NCBI GenBank assembly: GCA_036346405.1
Contig: CM070561.1
Coordinates: forward strand, 5,396,834-5,460,833
Direction of reading: 5' to 3'
DNA length: 64,000 bases
Origin: Phyllostachys edulis
Taxonomy: Eukaryota; Streptophyta; Magnoliopsida; Poales; Poaceae
Each line of letters starts with the position of its first letter. The stretch's first letter is position 1. A program made the translations under genes and the position numbers. Under the pieces are notes generated by a model. That model did no database searches. It was given only the letters and a program-made list of their open reading frames with translations, and was not told the origin of the DNA. This document shows positions 1 to 10,799 of this stretch, piece after piece.

Positions 1-266
1 TTCTCCTTTGAGCTGGTATAAGTACGGAATGCACACATGAGATGATAATAGTCACCACCAAGAAATTAAGTTAGGCACCACAAACAACATCCCACCTTGA
101 CATAGAGAAATGGGTTCCTTGAGGTGATCCCAGTATCTTAATATCACCACTGTAAGGTTCTGTACATAGGGCCCCTCTTGTAAAATGGACAACACCAAAC
201 ATTAGTAATGAAGGGACACATCAGTATTTTTTTAAAAATTAAAATGAAGTAGGGAGTTGTTTTGAC

Positions 267-621
267 CTCTCCATCATCCCAAAGTCTTAGAGAAGCATTT
301 TTTGCACTAAGAAGATCCCTTACAACTTCGTTGTATACTTTTATAGCTGAGAATTTGTATATAAATGTTCTCTCCTTATGCTGTAAAATAAATGCCAGGC
401 TTATAAGTTGGACATTCGAAAAGGTTGACATTGCAAGACTTGTCAAGAACTAACAGTCAGCAACTATTAATTTTGTATGAAAATTGCGATTTGAAAACCT
501 GAGAAAGCATGGGTATTCAATTACCTTGCCAATGTAATCATAAATATCTTTTACTGTATGTTCTGTTATTCCAGTCATGGTGTATGTTTTTGCATTACCT
601 GTTTGACCATATGTAAAAAAA
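267..621 (-). pseudogene. Kinesin motor-domain fragment, copy 1
   Basis: Two adjoining kinesin exons on the minus strand. The upstream exon (about 621 down to 525) encodes a YGQTGNAKTYTM P-loop followed by an I-Y-D-Y-I-G-K run, and ends at a GT donor. The next exon (380 to 267) follows a TTTTACAG acceptor and encodes FSAIKVYNEVVRDLLSA and LRLWDDGE, ending at another GT. This matches the ATP-binding and alpha-2/loop region of plant NACK-type (kinesin-7) motors, with exon borders where I would expect them. The usual P-loop GQTxxGKT has become GQTGNAKT, losing the glycine before the catalytic lysine. No start codon, upstream motor core, microtubule-binding region or stalk is visible, so I call a gene fragment. 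Confidence is high that it is kinesin-derived and moderate that it is non-functional. Confidence 0.75.
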
Positions 622-1111
622 CTGCTGTTACACAGAAAGCAAAAAGGAAAGAGAACACATTCATTGAGTTCATGCACTGCTTTGATTCAGAAACTTTAAG
701 AAATATATGCAGTAGGTCTGCACGTAACAGCTAACGGCACTAAGAGATACAAACAATAACACGGGTGTAAACAGATAACTCTATCGAGCATACCTGTGAA
801 AGGAGTAAACTAAAGTCCCATCGACTATCTGTATTCTACAAAGCTGAAATTTGTCCACTATAATATAATAATACTGGCCAAGCCAATTTGTGAAATGTAA
901 ATCTTTTAATTTCAAAAGGGCTTCTCTATGATAAATTGCTTCCTATAAAACCAGCTCGGTACACTAAATAGCTGCTCCAAGTATATAAATGAGTTTGTTT
1001 TACCTTTGGTTTTGTACATAGGGCCCCTGTTGTAAAATGGATAGCACCAAACATTAGTAACGCAAGGACACCAGTAATTTTTTTAAATTTAAAAGTAGTA
1101 GTTGTTTTGAT

Positions 1112-1469
1112 CTCTGCCTCATCCCAAAGTCTCATAGAAGTGTTTTATGCACTAAGAAGATCCCTCACAACTTCGTTATATACCTGTATAGCTGAGAATT
1201 TGTACACAAATGCTCTTTCCTCATGCTGCAAAAGAAACACCAGGCTTATAAGCTGGACATTTGAAAAGGTTGACATTGCAAGACTTGGCAAAAACTAACT
1301 GCCGACAACTATTAATTTTGGATCAAAATTGCGACCTGAAAACCTGAGAAAGGATGGGTAGCCAATTACCTTGCCAATGTAATCACCAATATCTGGTACT
1401 GTATGTTCTGTTATTCCAATCATGGTGTATGTCTTTGCACTACCTGTTTGACCATATGCAAAAAAAAAA
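1112..1469 (-). pseudogene. Kinesin motor-domain fragment, copy 2
   Basis: Second copy of the same two kinesin exons. The P-loop exon (about 1469 to 1370) reads FAYGQTGSAKTYTM and ends in a GT donor. The second exon (1225 to 1112) reads FSAIQVYNEVVRDLLSA and then has an in-frame TAA (1145-1147) before the LRLWDE-type motif. Its downstream donor has changed from GAG|GT to GAG|AT. Both defects are absent from copy 1. Flanking intron sequence is also shared between the copies, so this is a genomic tandem duplication and not processed mRNA. Clearly a pseudogene copy. Confidence 0.78.
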
Positions 1470-1830
1470 CTTGCTGTTACAGAGAAAACAAAAAGGAAGC
1501 AGATGACATTCATTGAGTTCATGGAATGCTTTGATTCAGAAACTTTGGAGAAATATAGGCAACAAGTCTGCACCTAATAGTTAATGGTACCAAGAGATAC
1601 AAACAATAACACGGGTGTAACAAGAGAGAACTCTATGGAGCATACTTGGGACTGCAAGAGGAGTAAACTAAAGTCCTACTGACTATCTGTATTCTACAAA
1701 GCCAAAATTTGTCCATTATAACACAATAATATTGCCCAAGTTAATCTGTAAAATGTAAATCTTTTAATTTGAAAAGAGCTTCTATATGCTAAATACTCCA
1801 AGCATATAAACGTTTCGGTTTTACATTAGC

Positions 1831-4360
1831 AAGGTAGACAATGCGAAGAACCGCAAAACGATCGAAGATTCTCTTGCAGACCAACCTAGAGGCTTGGCAT
1901 CTCCCAGCGAAGCCTCAATTTGATCTCCATGTTCAAATCAAAGGCAAGAAAAGGAAACAAACTATGACAGTAAGAACCAATCGTTGAGTTCAAAAGGGAA
2001 GGGAGCAGAGCGAAACATGGAAATCATCTAGAAAGGAAACTAACAACAAGGTAATCACAACTTGCAGCATGGTACACTGTTAGATCTACACAAAATCGGA
2101 AACTACTCGTATCAATCAAGGCGTAATTGCAAATCTACATCACAAACGGAGACCGGAGGAGGGATGAGGGGTGGATCGCTGGCTGCTGTAGGCGCCATGG
2201 ACTCTGTGGAGCAGAGGAGGCCGGCGCGAGCAAGCAGAGGTCAGTCACGAACGTAGACCATCGACAGGTGCATTGACGTAGATAAGTTCGTATTTAGCTA
2301 CTCGTCCTTCTCCACATGAACTTACTACTAACAATAGATAACCTAGTAGTATAGAAGTACATAAATTCGAATGTACAACATGTATAAAGAAGAAGTATAA
2401 AAGAATAATGAATAGAAGCATGAAATAAAATGAGCGTCAAAGATATTATAAAGATGGGTATTTAAGTCAGAACAGTTGTCACTTTGGCAATCTTGCAATC
2501 TTGTGTTGAGATAAATTCCAACAAATTCAAACCCAGGAAAACATGCCCCACAGTAAGAAGAACAAATAAAGGGGTAACAGCCATTCCAAGCAGCATTAAT
2601 ACCAGCATAAGAAAGTAACTGATCAAATCCCCTACTATATAACAAATTCTACCATCTTAGGATTAGAAATGGGGAATTTTAGCCTTGCCTCCAGGCCTGT
2701 GCCCTGAGGCTGGCCCACTCTTTGCTGCTTGGCAAGATAAACAGGTAAATAGCTACCACTCACCTTAGGTAGTTTATGTTGAGGGTTAAGATGATTAACA
2801 TGAAGGTGACCGTTGAAAGAAGTAGGAATCCATAACTTCCTGACTACATCACCTTAAGCTTTTGAAACTATGTCAAACAGAGTTCAAGTCCCATTCTGTA
2901 TGCATTACAAAATGAAGGCTTCTCTTGCCCTTCGGTGATCGGAAATTAGTAAAACACACACAACATTATAATCATGTATACAAAGTCTAAAAAAATGGAT
3001 AACCATATCATATAGAAACAAAAAAGAAGAAAAATAATGTAGTTATGTGTTGGTATCTATGCTCAAGTGGTGGAAATGGAAAAAAAAACAACAATAAGTT
3101 GCTTCCGTATCTATATTTTTTAAAAAGGGGTAAGAAGGAAAACAGGCTGCACTCGAGAAGCCAACTACAAGTACATAATGTATAAAAAGTTTTTTTAGAG
3201 AACATAGTATATTAAAGCTGAATGGTACCATTTTAGAATAAATTTAGCAGAAAGACAACTGCAAATCTGACAACTTTTCTGTCAAAATAAATTGTCCCTT
3301 TGGACCATGTCTCCAATCTGGTTTAGAAAACTAAATCAAGAACATAGCAAGGCATGCATCGTAAAGGTGAGAATTTTGGTATTTTAATCTCTAAATACAG
3401 AAAGTAAAGCTAAACCAGGCATATCACTCTGCAAAATCTCAGCACTTCCCAATGTCAAATAGATATGCTAGACAGGAAATCAGACAACAAAAATAATGAA
3501 GATTTTCTAGGTTAAGCAACAAATACAAAACCAATCAAGTCAACGTCATGGCCTATAAATGAATCTATTGCCCAAAATATCATTCATGTTCTCAGAAGTT
3601 CTCAAAAATAGCTATAACGGAAGGGAAGGGAGGCAAATAGGAACCACACCACTGGAATCAACCATGCCCACAGAACACATTCGATAGTCACCATTTCTCC
3701 CCTGTCATGTTTTTGGCCGTCCAAACCCCCCATGTAAGCGAAAGCCATGGACAGAGAACTCACAGTAGCATCATCCACATCACAGAGCCGGGGAGTAAAG
3801 AGTGGAGGGAGGGTAGTAGTTACCTCAGGCGACGCGGCAGCACCACCGGCAATAACCCACCTCCATTCATCAGCATGCATGAATGAACGGCCACAAATAT
3901 CAACCAAATCAGTGAAACAATCAACACCAAAATCAAAACTAAATTTTAAAAAAGGGGGAAAGCTACTGGGAAGCAGAAACTGGATGAAGAGGTGCCGGCG
4001 GCCAGAGGCCACGCCGGCCGAGCCGGAGTAGGGAGGCGCGCGAGCCAAAGCAACCGCATGGAGGTGTAGGCAGGCCAAGGCCTAGGGAGGTGCGGGGGAC
4101 CAGGGCTAGGCTAACGTGTCGGGGTGGAGGCGAGAGGTGGCAGCACCATGGGGCCGGGCCGAGCCAGGGAGTTGGCGTAGGGAAGAACTGGGCGCACCAC
4201 GAGGACGGCTGAGCGACAGCAGCCTAGGCGGAGCGAAGCTCGCAGGCACGAGCCACCAAGGACACGGGCAGCTGCGAGCCAGTAGTCTGGAGCCGGCGGT
4301 GCAGGGTAAGACACCAAGAAGGAGGCGCCATGAGCCGAGACCAAGCACCAGTAAGGACTA
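1831..4360. other. Intergenic or intronic sequence, no gene recognised
   Basis: Mostly AT-rich sequence with short homopolymer runs. I saw no ORF with a recognisable domain and no clear transposon ends. It lies between the kinesin fragments and a GC-rich block on the same (minus) strand, so part of it could be intron of a minus-strand gene, but no splice chain could be built. Confidence 0.4.
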
Positions 4361-4680
4361 AGAATGGAGAGAGTGGAGAGGTGTGTGGATGCGGCAACGA
4401 TGGAGAGAGTGGAGAGGCACGTGGATGCGGCAACGACGCGTGGGGAAGAGGATGCGGCGGGGGAGGAAGAGGGAGGGACAGGCAGCGCTAGCTGATAGGG
4501 AGCTAGAGGGGGCGGTGGGGAAGGAAGAGGGAGAGACTAGACACCGAGAGAGCGGCGGGGGAGGAAGAAAGAGGGAGCGGCGGCAGCTGAGGGGGAGATC
4601 TGGCGGGCGACACGGGAGGAAGAGGAAGGCACTGACAGTAGGAAGCTTCCAGTCTTCGTTTTGGGGTGACGTGTCTACGC
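4360..4680 (-). other. CT-rich candidate 5' leader (minus strand)
   Basis: On the minus strand this stretch is a run of CTC, CTT and CCG triplets typical of grass 5' untranslated leaders and first exons. It contains a 36-bp unit repeated in tandem (4364-4399 and 4400-4435, plus-strand unit beginning ATGGAGAGAGTGG). Short ORFs run through it in several frames but none resembles a known protein. It could be the 5' end of the gene from which the kinesin fragments derive, but nothing links them directly. Confidence 0.25.
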
Positions 4681-4949
4681 ACGAGCACTAGGGCTTTCCA
4701 CCTCCACTCTAGCCGATCTGAACCGTCCGCTGAGCAATCCGAGCGCCGCTTATTTTCGCGTGACGTAGCGGGTGCCGGAAGCTGGCATTCCTCCCAGCTT
4801 TAGTAAAATAAGAGATTTGCCACCATTTCGCTCTAACTAAAAAGCCTTTGCATGCATGGTTTGATAGGCTATCCTGTATATATACCTACTACAAATTTCG
4901 AGGTCTACCACTGCTACGTACAATTAGATGTCACTGGTCACTACTAAGT

Positions 4950-4977
4950 GCATGGTGCATGGTGCATGGTGCATGTC
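4950..4977. repeat. GCATGGT microsatellite
   Basis: About four direct copies of the 7-mer GCATGGT, ending just before the Mutator-like element. Confidence 0.8.
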
Positions 4978-5008
4978 GTAAACCACTGTGCTATCTTCTT
5001 TCCAATTT

Positions 5009-6343
5009 GGAATAAGTCCACTTTACCCCCCCCCTAAACTATGGTCCGAGTCCAAAAAACACCCCAAACTACAAAACCGTTCACTTTACACCCCCAATTG
5101 TCAAAAGCAGATTAAATTACACTCTAGGTTGGTTTCATTGGTGGTTTTAGCCATGTTGGCAGCCACATCATTGGTTTTGGCTTACGTGGCATCTAAATCA
5201 GCTATAGCAAATAAAAAGAAGTAAATTTTATACATGAGACCCACATGTCAGCCTCATCTCTTTCTTCTCCAGCCCGGCCCAACCACCCCTTGCCCCCCCC
5301 CAGTGGCACCACGCGATTAGGCATGCCCTGGCCGCACCAGAGTGTGCTTTGGAGCTCCCTGCATGGTGCCCTCGCTGCTCACCCGCACGGTGCAGCTCCC
5401 ACCTTCCCCAGCTAGCTCTCCCTGGTTCTCCTTTCCCCCCATGCGGCTATAAGAACCACCAGTGCATCTCCCTTCTTCTCCTCCCCCCTTCTTCCTCAAA
5501 CGCAAAGCCGGAGCCGAGCTCCCGTCTCCACCGCACCGCCTCTCTGTCGTTCGGCGCCTCCGATGAGTTCCTCACCACACCGGCCACATCACCCTGTGCC
5601 TCCCACGGCCCTCCACGCCCCCCCCCCACACACACACCTCCCCTCTTCTTCTTCGTCGCCAAGCAAGCTGTCGGAGCCGAAGCCCCCATCTCCGCCCGGT
5701 TTCAGCCACCACCACCCCACCACCGTTTGGTCGCACCGGTGAGTATTTCACTGAACCCGCCGCGTCACCCCACGCCCCCAACCCCTCTCTACTCTTCCCC
5801 CACCTCCACCCTTCTTCTCCGCCGCCGAGAAGCTCCACCGCCACCACTCCTTCTCCTCCACCCACAGTGCCGCCCCCCGCCACCACACACCACCCCAGGC
5901 TTCCCCCCCCCCTTGACCTCCCTACCCCAGGCGTAGCCATCGCTTCCTTCCTTCTCCGCGCCACCCACACGGCGCCGCACAAGGCTGGCGCCGCCGCCGC
6001 TTTTTTTGCCCTTGTGCCAGCCGGTCCCCTTGTGGTGCCCTCGTGGCTGCCATCCCCTTGGCCACCCTTTCCTAGCCTTGCCCGCCGCCGCCTTGTTCCA
6101 GCTGCCTCCATCCACTTCCTCTGCTCATTCACCTCCTCTGGCCAAAGAAGAAGGGCATGAGTATACCACATCAATGGAACATGTACACGTGGATGCCACG
6201 TCATCCAAAACCGGGGTGGTTTAGGGTGAAGGGATGATTTGCTCCGGTTTCAATAATTAGGAGGTGTAAAGTGAACGATTTTATAATTGAAGGTATTTTT
6301 TGAACACGGGTCATAGTTCAAAAATGTAAAGTGGATTTATTCC
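5009..6343. mobile_element. Non-autonomous Mutator-like element with GC-rich cargo (Pack-MULE type)
   Basis: Both ends start GGAATAARTCCACTTTA as inverted repeats, and similarity continues inwards for about 155-190 bp (5009-5196 against 6188-6343), roughly three-quarters matching by eye. The element is flanked by a perfect 9-bp direct repeat, TTCCAATTT (5000-5008 and 6344-6352). Long terminal inverted repeats plus a 9-bp target duplication are hallmarks of the Mutator superfamily. The interior (about 5260-6170) is very GC-rich and encodes no transposase. It includes a degenerate internal duplication (about 5505-5615 against 5670-5780). Such cargo in rice MULEs is usually captured gene sequence, but I could not identify a parent gene. 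Confidence 0.85.
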
Positions 6344-6352
6344 TTCCAATTT

Positions 6353-6776
6353 TGATGTATCGTTATGAACCAAGCAGAGCTAGCATTAGCTTTTATAGCA
6401 AACCAAGCAATGTTTAGGCCCGTATGGAACGCGTGAATTTTTTCCCGGCTTCTACGAAGTCCAAATGAGCTTTAGCTGTGACAAGGCGTGGATGAACGTA
6501 ATGCATGGGCACGTTTCCCCCGTTGGGCAAAATGCAGGGCAGCTCGATCAGTTCCCGATCTACGAGAAGGAACTCAAGTCACGGAACAAAAGAGAAGTTA
6601 GGTAAAAGGCACACGCAAAGAGCAACGACTCGAATCAAAGCGTCAGATATCATGCTACGTACACTGATCTCAATGCGTGTCTCCCGCGGGGCGGAGGAAA
6701 GCATGCACTAGCGGCTAGGATTCGGAAGCGTCGGCGAAATTCTGAGTTGGCCAACAAATTCACCCTCCGCTTCATG
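6353..6776. other. Intergenic sequence, nothing recognised
   Basis: Non-repetitive sequence between the Mutator-like element and copia-1. A short plus-strand ORF at 6505-6711 has no recognisable motif. Confidence 0.4.
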
Positions 6777-6781
6777 CTTGC

Positions 6782-7048
6782 TGTTGAAAAACCATAGACT
6801 TCGTCTAGCAGCAGCCGATCCATGTGCGAGTGTTTTTTTGTAAAACCCTAATAGGATCTTTAGATTATAAATAGAGGGTGCTAGTTATTGTAAAAGACTG
6901 ATTATGAGAACAGAATTAAAGAGAAGAAAGAAGTCTCACATATCTCTGTGTTCAATCTACTATTTGTTCTTGTATTATTTTGCGCGATTCTGCGCTTGTC
7001 TACGAGGTGATTGATTGGACTGAACTCATCAGCGACGGTTCCTCAACA
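6782..7048 (+). repeat. Copia-1 5' LTR
   Basis: Begins TGTTGAAAAACC and ends TTCCTCAACA. It aligns along its length with 38731-38980, including a TATA box (TTATAAATAG near 6866) and the block TCAATCTACTATTTGTTCTTG. Just after it, TTATCAG could be a degenerate copia-type primer binding site. Confidence 0.85.
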
Positions 7049-8910
7049 CGTTATCAGTATGATCGACTCCGGCCTACCTCTCGACCTTCTTTACTTGGAT
7101 CGAAAGGTAACCGTCGAAGCACGACACTCGTAAATTGAATCATATTTTCTAGATCGCTTTCAATTCCGCAAATTTGGCGTTCTAGATTATTTTCTATGGT
7201 GCAAATCCGCTCTAATCTACCGCGAGCCAACTTGAAGTTGCCGACTAAGCCGATCGGTGGGTTACATGAAAGAGTACATGACAATTATACCGTAGATTGT
7301 AGATTACATAAACAGTAAAAGAAGAAAAAGAAAAACGACGCTACCGCCCGCACGTGGCCGCGCCACCCGTGTTGCGCCTACCACACACGCCGAAGCCCGC
7401 AGCCTCCGTGCGCCCTCCCCGTCGTCCTGAAGATCATCGTTGGAGATCATCGAGTTGTCACGATATCCCTGTTCGCTAGGCGAGCATACGAATGATACCT
7501 AGTTTGAAATGGAACTATAGGGATTGAATCAAAAGAGAGAACACAGGAGTTCTGGAAGGGACCAGACGAAATCGTTCTAGATTGAATGAGGATCAATATG
7601 GGTTGTAAGCGATTCCCAGGGTAGATCAATTGACGATACTCATACATGATCTATCTACAATGGTTTCGCTCTCAGATTGGAATAAGAAAAGCAAGTAGAA
7701 CACACAATATAGATTGTCGTCGGCCCTGCATGGCGCGCTTGCGCCGCCCACGGCAGCGCCATCGCATCTTTGGTCGCCCAAGACGAGCCGTGCCTCTCGG
7801 CCCCGCATGGCCAGCGCGCCGTCTGTCGGCCTTACACGGCTGCGCCGCCCGCCTCCCATGACGCCCACCGCCACTCGACCTGCATGGTCATGCCCGTGAC
7901 GACCGCACCACGCCGCGCCGGCCACACTGCGCCGCACCGCTCCCGTCGACCCGCATGGTCGCGCCACGCCTCGCCGACTCCGACGGCAGCGCCTGCATAG
8001 GCCCCGCGACGGCATGCCACCACTGCGCCACGACCATCGCACGACGAGCCTCCGCCGGCCCGCCGCTCACCGCCGATGAGCGCCCTCCGCCTGTAGCGTT
8101 GCGCCTTGACCAGCCCCACACGGTTTCACCTCGCCGACCACGCTGCAATCACTACTCCTTCTTTGGGCCCTGGGCAGCGAACCCTCTTGGCTTCGGCCGC
8201 CTCCCGTTGTCCGGCAGCGCCACCCGCATAAGCCACGACACAAGCCGCCACCTCATTGCATCACCCACATTGCTTAGTGGCTCCACCACCTGCAGCCGTC
8301 TCGCCCACACCCTGTGTCGGCCGCTTCACGCACTTGCAGCCACCGCCGCTGCCATCAGTGCAGCGCAAGAGGAGCGCGTGAGGCTAGGGTTTTTGACCTT
8401 AGCCGCACGGTTAGGGCTATAGCGGGCCAGAAAAGGGGAAATGGGCTCGGCCCATGAATTTTCGGAAAGAAAAGAAAATAAATGGAGAATACTGAAAAGA
8501 AAAGGAACTTTTGCAAAGGGGTCCTCGGATTTTCTGAAAATTGCGCGGAAAATTTTCTCAAAACTAAAAATTAGCACTTTAGCCCTCAAAAATTACAGAA
8601 TTCACCGAAAATTCATATTCCAGCAGAAAAGGGTCTCGAGAATTCAAATTTTGAATCATTTTGAGCATTTGAAGCATGTTTAACTTTGTTATTATTATTT
8701 CTATGTAATTTATATATTATATTTGCTGTTTTGATTATCTGTGATTGTTTATATTACTTTTAATCACTGAAAATAGCAGCGAATCATGAAAACTACGTAG
8801 AAAAATATGGAATCACGAACTAGGAGTTCGAAGAGCGTTATGAGAATTTTGCAACCGTTTTATGTAAATTACCAACAGTAACCTTATGAACTCTTTGCAT
8901 AAATATGTAG
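7049..8910 (+). other. Copia-1 leader region
   Basis: About 1.9 kb between the 5' LTR and the gag start. It has a GC-rich core (about 7330-8420) with many overlapping ORFs on both strands, none with a recognised domain, followed by an AT-rich part. A nested insertion cannot be excluded, but I found no target duplication or terminal repeats marking one. Confidence 0.5.
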
Positions 8911-9004
8911 ATGACTAACATCACGAACCGGGAGTTCAAAGAGCTGGGCCAGTAAGGCTAGAATTTGTAGCAATCTTCAACTCTGTGGTAAGGTAATCAC
9001 GGAT
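8911..9004 (+). pseudogene. Copia-1 gag, 5' part
   Basis: ATG at 8911 opens a frame reading MTNITNREFKEL, which fits the start of copia gag. It soon hits stops. The segment LQLCGK, which normally lies much further into gag, follows almost at once and ends at the CACTA insertion. So gag lost an internal piece here. An earlier partial copy of the same N-terminus (ITN, stop, EFEE) lies at about 8815-8850. The frame just before the insertion continues in the piece starting at 34156. Confidence 0.6.
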
Positions 9005-9120
9005 CACTACTACAAAATAGGCAATAGTGGACGCCTCATCACAGACGGTTCCTTTGGAACCATCTGTGTTGAACTTATCACAGACGGTTCGTAAAAAGAA
9101 CCGTCTGTGATAGGCAGGCA
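9005..9120 (+). repeat. CACTA 5' terminal and subterminal repeats
   Basis: The terminal CACTA motif is followed by TCACAGACGGTTCC, then an inverted GGAACCATCTGTG, then another direct/inverted pair. These short inverted repeats are the expected binding sites for the element's own transposase. A TATA-like TATAAATACC follows at 9122-9131. Confidence 0.88.
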
Positions 9121-9448
9121 TTATAAATACCTGGTCCCGACAGACCCCCTGCCCATTCCCATTTGAGCCGCCACCCCTGTTACCTCCTCCTCCATTGCAC
9201 CAGCTTAGATAGGAGAAGGAAGGGAAGGAAGGAGGCAGGGAGGAGAAGGAAAGGAGGAAGGGAGGAGAAGGAGAAGGGGAGGAATCTCGCGGGGTATTTG
9301 GTATTTTCGTCGTGAGCTCCGAGGGTAACGATCTGTAACCCTTTATATTTGCTTTAAGTTAATCGCTAATAAATTTAAGTGTGTTTAGTCAACAGGAAGA
9401 TTAAGTACTTGCGGTTTATTAATCTAATTTGTTACTTGCGTAGCGTAG

Positions 9449-9717
9449 ATGGACCGAAACTGGATGTACAGTGTGAACCGTGTGAGTCAAGAGTACATTA
9501 ATGGCGTGTTTGCTTTTAGAAGAGCCGCCGAGCAAGATATGTTGAAGAAGGGGATAAAATTTATGTACTGTCCATGCATTGATTGCGATAATCTGAAGAT
9601 GTTTAATAACCCGACGCAGATCGAAGCACACTTGATTCAAAGGGGTTTCAAAAAAGGGTATACATGTTGGACCAATCACGGTGAAGAGCAGATTATACAA
9701 GAAGTTAATAACGACGA
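9449..9717 (+). pseudogene. CACTA transposase, N-terminal piece
   Basis: ATG at 9449 starts a frame reading MDRNWMYS, then CPCIDCDNLKM, and YTCWTNHGEE. This is the transposase-associated domain found at the N-terminus of TNP2-type CACTA transposases, with its cysteine cluster preserved. The frame is open up to the gypsy insertion at 9718. The acidic stretch that follows continues on the far side of the gypsy element at 22635. Confidence 0.88.
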
Positions 9718-10472
9718 TGACGAGGATATAATAATCCTCATTTTATCTTTTATCTATAATTCTTATTATAGGTAAATATGACGTCATATGGTCCCTGAGT
9801 ATACCCCTTAATGTTATAAGGGAAGAGCCTACTGGGTGGTCGTAAGTTCTTCTACGACCACACCCATAGTCATAAGTTATGCTGCGACTACCCCATAGTC
9901 GTAAGTCTTGCTACGACTACCTCATAGTCGTAAGTTCTTCTACGACTAGGTCAGCTACGACCACCTTATGATCAATTAAACCTCTGAGACAAGTGGGCCC
10001 AATTGATTAAGGGATTCAAACATCATCATCTGTTGTTACTCTCTGAAGTAATAGCACGTAATGCTCCATTATCTACGGTATATAGTTGTTAGGCGACGTG
10101 GAGGAGTTAATACTCCGGTGATTACTACCAACGTGCGCCCGTTACAGGATGTGATGAGGCGCCGTTTCACCTGGAGAAACTGCCGCTCCTTCACGTACTA
10201 TATAAAGGCGGCAATCAGAGAAGGAAAGGGCAGATCAAATCGGGCCATCAGGAAGACAGTTTAGCACTATCATCTGTAATAGTCTTAGCTTTTTCTCCTG
10301 ATTGTTCAGAATACACTCAATACCATACACACACAGGAGTAGTGTTGTTATTCTCTCCGGAGAAGGCTGAACACAGTATAAAATCCCGTGTCAATCTCTC
10401 TACGTGATTCCATTCTAGAAGACCCCCCGAATCAAACAATCTTTACGTAAGTTCGGTTCTAAAACACCGACA
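9718..10472 (+). repeat. Gypsy 5' LTR
   Basis: 755 bp, TG...CA. It has four adjacent hairpins of the GTCGTA...TACGAC type (9836-9948) and a TATA box in TACTATATAAAGGCGG (about 10198-10210). Nearly the whole length matches 21888-22634, with scattered small deletions in the 3' copy. Confidence 0.93.
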
Positions 10473-10474
10473 GT

Positions 10475-10492
10475 TGGCGCTGTCCGTGGGGA
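10475..10492 (+). promoter_or_regulatory. Gypsy primer binding site
   Basis: TGGCGCTGTCCGTGGGGA starts two bases after the LTR end. It resembles the site complementary to the 3' end of tRNA-Asp used by Tat/Athila retrotransposons, with a few mismatches. Confidence 0.7.
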
Positions 10493-10799
10493 TCTTTCGG
10501 TAATCTCTTGTCAACATACTCTCTGTTTTCCAAATCTCATGCACTCATGGCAGGAGAATGGAACGAGGAGAACTGGTTCGACTTGGCGGTCTGTGACGTC
10601 GACATGGATGCCGGTTTGATTCTGCCGCAGTGATGACTCATCCGATGGTACTGCTATCTCCGGTGATCTTCCCGCAGATCCAGGAGATAGTGCCGCTGGT
10701 GGAGTTGAGGAGGGATCCTTATCCCCCACAACAGTACGTCCAAGAGAGGAATCTACCCTCTCAAAGGACAAGGGTCAATCTGACCAGGACCACACCCAG

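Larger units (their letters stand above)
1..1830. repeat. Tandem duplication of about 0.85 kb carrying kinesin exons
   Basis: The sequence from about 1 to 945 is repeated from about 955 to 1800 with an offset of 845-855 bases. Matching landmarks are the exon pairs, the string ACAAACAATAACACGGGTGTAA (at about 747 and 1599) and CTGTATTCTACAAAGC (at about 829 and 1686). The first unit probably continues leftwards outside the window. Homology covers introns and exons alike, so the duplication was at DNA level. Confidence 0.75.

Noticed and set aside
4106..4691. Several ORFs of 60-100 codons in all frames
   Set aside because: Purine/pyrimidine-biased sequence leaves frames open by chance. No conserved motif, and no frame fits a gene model.
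5349..6204. Long proline-rich ORF (plus, 195 codons) and glycine/arginine-rich ORF (minus, 210 codons) as genes
   Set aside because: Both lie in the GC-rich cargo of a Mutator-like element, overlap each other on opposite strands, have biased composition and show no known domain.
7626..8422. Overlapping ORFs on both strands of the GC-rich part of copia-1
   Set aside because: Stop-poor because of GC content; no domain; the region is the leader of an old retroelement.
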